Below, piece after piece: positions 7,291-8,213 of a stretch of 8,213 nucleotides of DNA. The DNA is taken from the NCBI GenBank assembly GCA_013041785.1, contig JABDRK010000185.1:1-8213 (forward strand), in the 5' to 3' direction. The notes under the pieces were generated by a model, which had not been told where the DNA came from, searched no databases, and saw only the letters and a list, made by a program, of their open reading frames with translations. The position numbers were made by a program, and so were the translations under genes. The first letter of the stretch is position 1. Each line of letters starts with the position of its first letter. This stretch comes from Eudoraea sp. (GTDB lineage: Bacteria; Bacteroidota; Bacteroidia; Flavobacteriales; Flavobacteriaceae).

Positions 7291-8213
7291 ATGGCCGGTA
7301 GATACGCAGACTTATTGACCAGGTTACTCAAGTGGCGGTACAAAAATGTATCGAGCAAGCGCTTTATCTATGTCATGAGTATTGCCGTAGGCCTCCTGGC
7401 CGGTTTGGCTTCCGTTACCCTCAAAAACCTTACCTATTTCATCGAGGCTTCCCTGGAAAAAGGGATTATTTTCTCGAACAACCAACTGTACTTCATCATC
7501 CCCATAATCGGGTTGACCCTGGTGTATCTGTATGTGAAATACGTGCATAAGGAGCGTATGGATCATGCTATTTCCTCCATACTGTATGCCCTCTCAAGAA
7601 AAAGGGGAATAATGTCATTAAAACAGATTTACAGCCCCCTGATCACTGCGCCGCTGACGGTGGGTTTCGGGGGTTCTGTGGGTCTTCTGGGACCTGCTGT
7701 TGCCATAGGGGCAGCCATCAGCTCCAATTTCGGGAGGCTTTTCCGTGTGAATGCAAACAATCGTTCCTTATTAATTGCCTGTGCTTCCGCCGGCGCTATC
7801 GCTTCAATTTTTCAATCGCCCATAGCAGCCATAATTTTCGCCGTTGAGGTATTCAGCCTGGATCTAACCATGCTTTCCTTGCTCCCCCTTATCCTGGCTT
7901 CAATTTCAGGGATCCTGACCTCTTATTTTTTCCTGGGTGAAGAAACCCTGATCCATTTTTCATCGGCCGAAACCTTCCAGATAAAAGACACCTTGTTTTA
8001 TGTTATCCTGGGTGTTGGGACCGCAATAGCCTCGATTTATTTTACCAAAATGTATTTCGGGATTTTCGCACTCTTTAAGCCTTTTAAAAGCCCAAAATAC
8101 CGCTTGTTGGTCGGCGGGATTGCCATTGGGGTGATGCTGTATTTTATCCCTCCGCTCTATGGGGAGGGATTTGGGTTTATCAATGACCTGCTGACAGGGG
8201 ATCATATCAAGGC
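7291..8213 (+). CDS. ClC-family chloride channel/transporter, N-terminal 307 residues (3' end outside window)
   Basis: This frame is open from ATG 7291 to the window edge, so the gene is truncated only by the window. ClC proteins are homodimeric membrane proteins that move chloride, as H+/Cl- antiporters or as channels. Visible family traits are an N-terminal 'WRYKNVSSKRFIYVMS' leading into the first hydrophobic helix (about 25-44) and 'APLTVGFGGSVG' before the anion-pathway loop. 'SPIAAIIFAVEVFSLDLT' (176-193) corresponds to the conserved helix carrying the proton-side glutamate, and 'YGEGFGFINDLL' (290-301) is typical of the mid-protein region. The second half, with the GIFAP and Tyr anion-site motifs and any CBS domains, is off the edge. 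Odd points: the GREGP motif reads GLLGP (131-135), so the gating Glu is Leu133; the GSGIP motif position reads DHAIS (91-95); and Val187 replaces the inner proton Glu. These suggest a channel-like or specialised member. There is only a weak AAGG directly before the ATG. Confidence 0.9.
   Translation, partial: MAGRYADLLTRLLKWRYKNVSSKRFIYVMSIAVGLLAGLASVTLKNLTYFIEASLEKGIIFSNNQLYFIIPIIGLTLVYLYVKYVHKERMDHAISSILYALSRKRGIMSLKQIYSPLITAPLTVGFGGSVGLLGPAVAIGAAISSNFGRLFRVNANNRSLLIACASAGAIASIFQSPIAAIIFAVEVFSLDLTMLSLLPLILASISGILTSYFFLGEETLIHFSSAETFQIKDTLFYVILGVGTAIASIYFTKMYFGIFALFKPFKSPKYRLLVGGIAIGVMLYFIPPLYGEGFGFINDLLTGDHIK

Noticed and set aside
7332..7566. Short open frames on both strands over the ClC start
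   Set aside because: They overlap the ClC frame, which has clear family motifs and stays open to the window end. They have no supporting features.

Overview
The window looks like chromosomal DNA from a Bacteroidota bacterium, most likely a flavobacterium of moderate GC content. The signs are a TolC / lipoprotein adaptor / RND pump operon in the typical order, genes mostly lacking Shine-Dalgarno sequences, a TAnnTTTG-type promoter box (TACATTTG) upstream of aspS, and protein sequences of flavobacterial style. All genes are on the + strand. No mobile element, CRISPR array, tRNA, rRNA or tandem repeat was seen.

Positions 1-5338 hold a tripartite efflux operon. It comprises the 3' end of a TolC-family outer-membrane channel gene (start off the left edge), a lipoprotein membrane fusion (adaptor) protein, and a 1168-residue RND inner-membrane transporter. 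The gaps are 21 and 5 bases, so the genes are almost certainly co-transcribed and their products assemble into one envelope-spanning export machine. A perfect 13-bp stem with a U-tract at 5342-5372 closes the operon.

Positions 5373-5480 are a promoter and leader region. It has a flavobacterial -7 box and, unusually for this phylum, a perfect AGGAGG just before aspS (5481-7229), a complete aspartyl-tRNA synthetase.

Positions 7291-8213 hold the first 307 codons of a ClC-family chloride transporter or channel, cut by the right edge. It is in an open frame from an ATG at 7291. Its key anion-pathway motifs are altered: the gating glutamate of GREGP is leucine, the proton glutamate is valine, and the GSGIP motif is unrecognisable. 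This is the most interesting feature of the window. Otherwise this is an ordinary housekeeping and efflux region, and I see no evidence for a wholly new multi-gene system.
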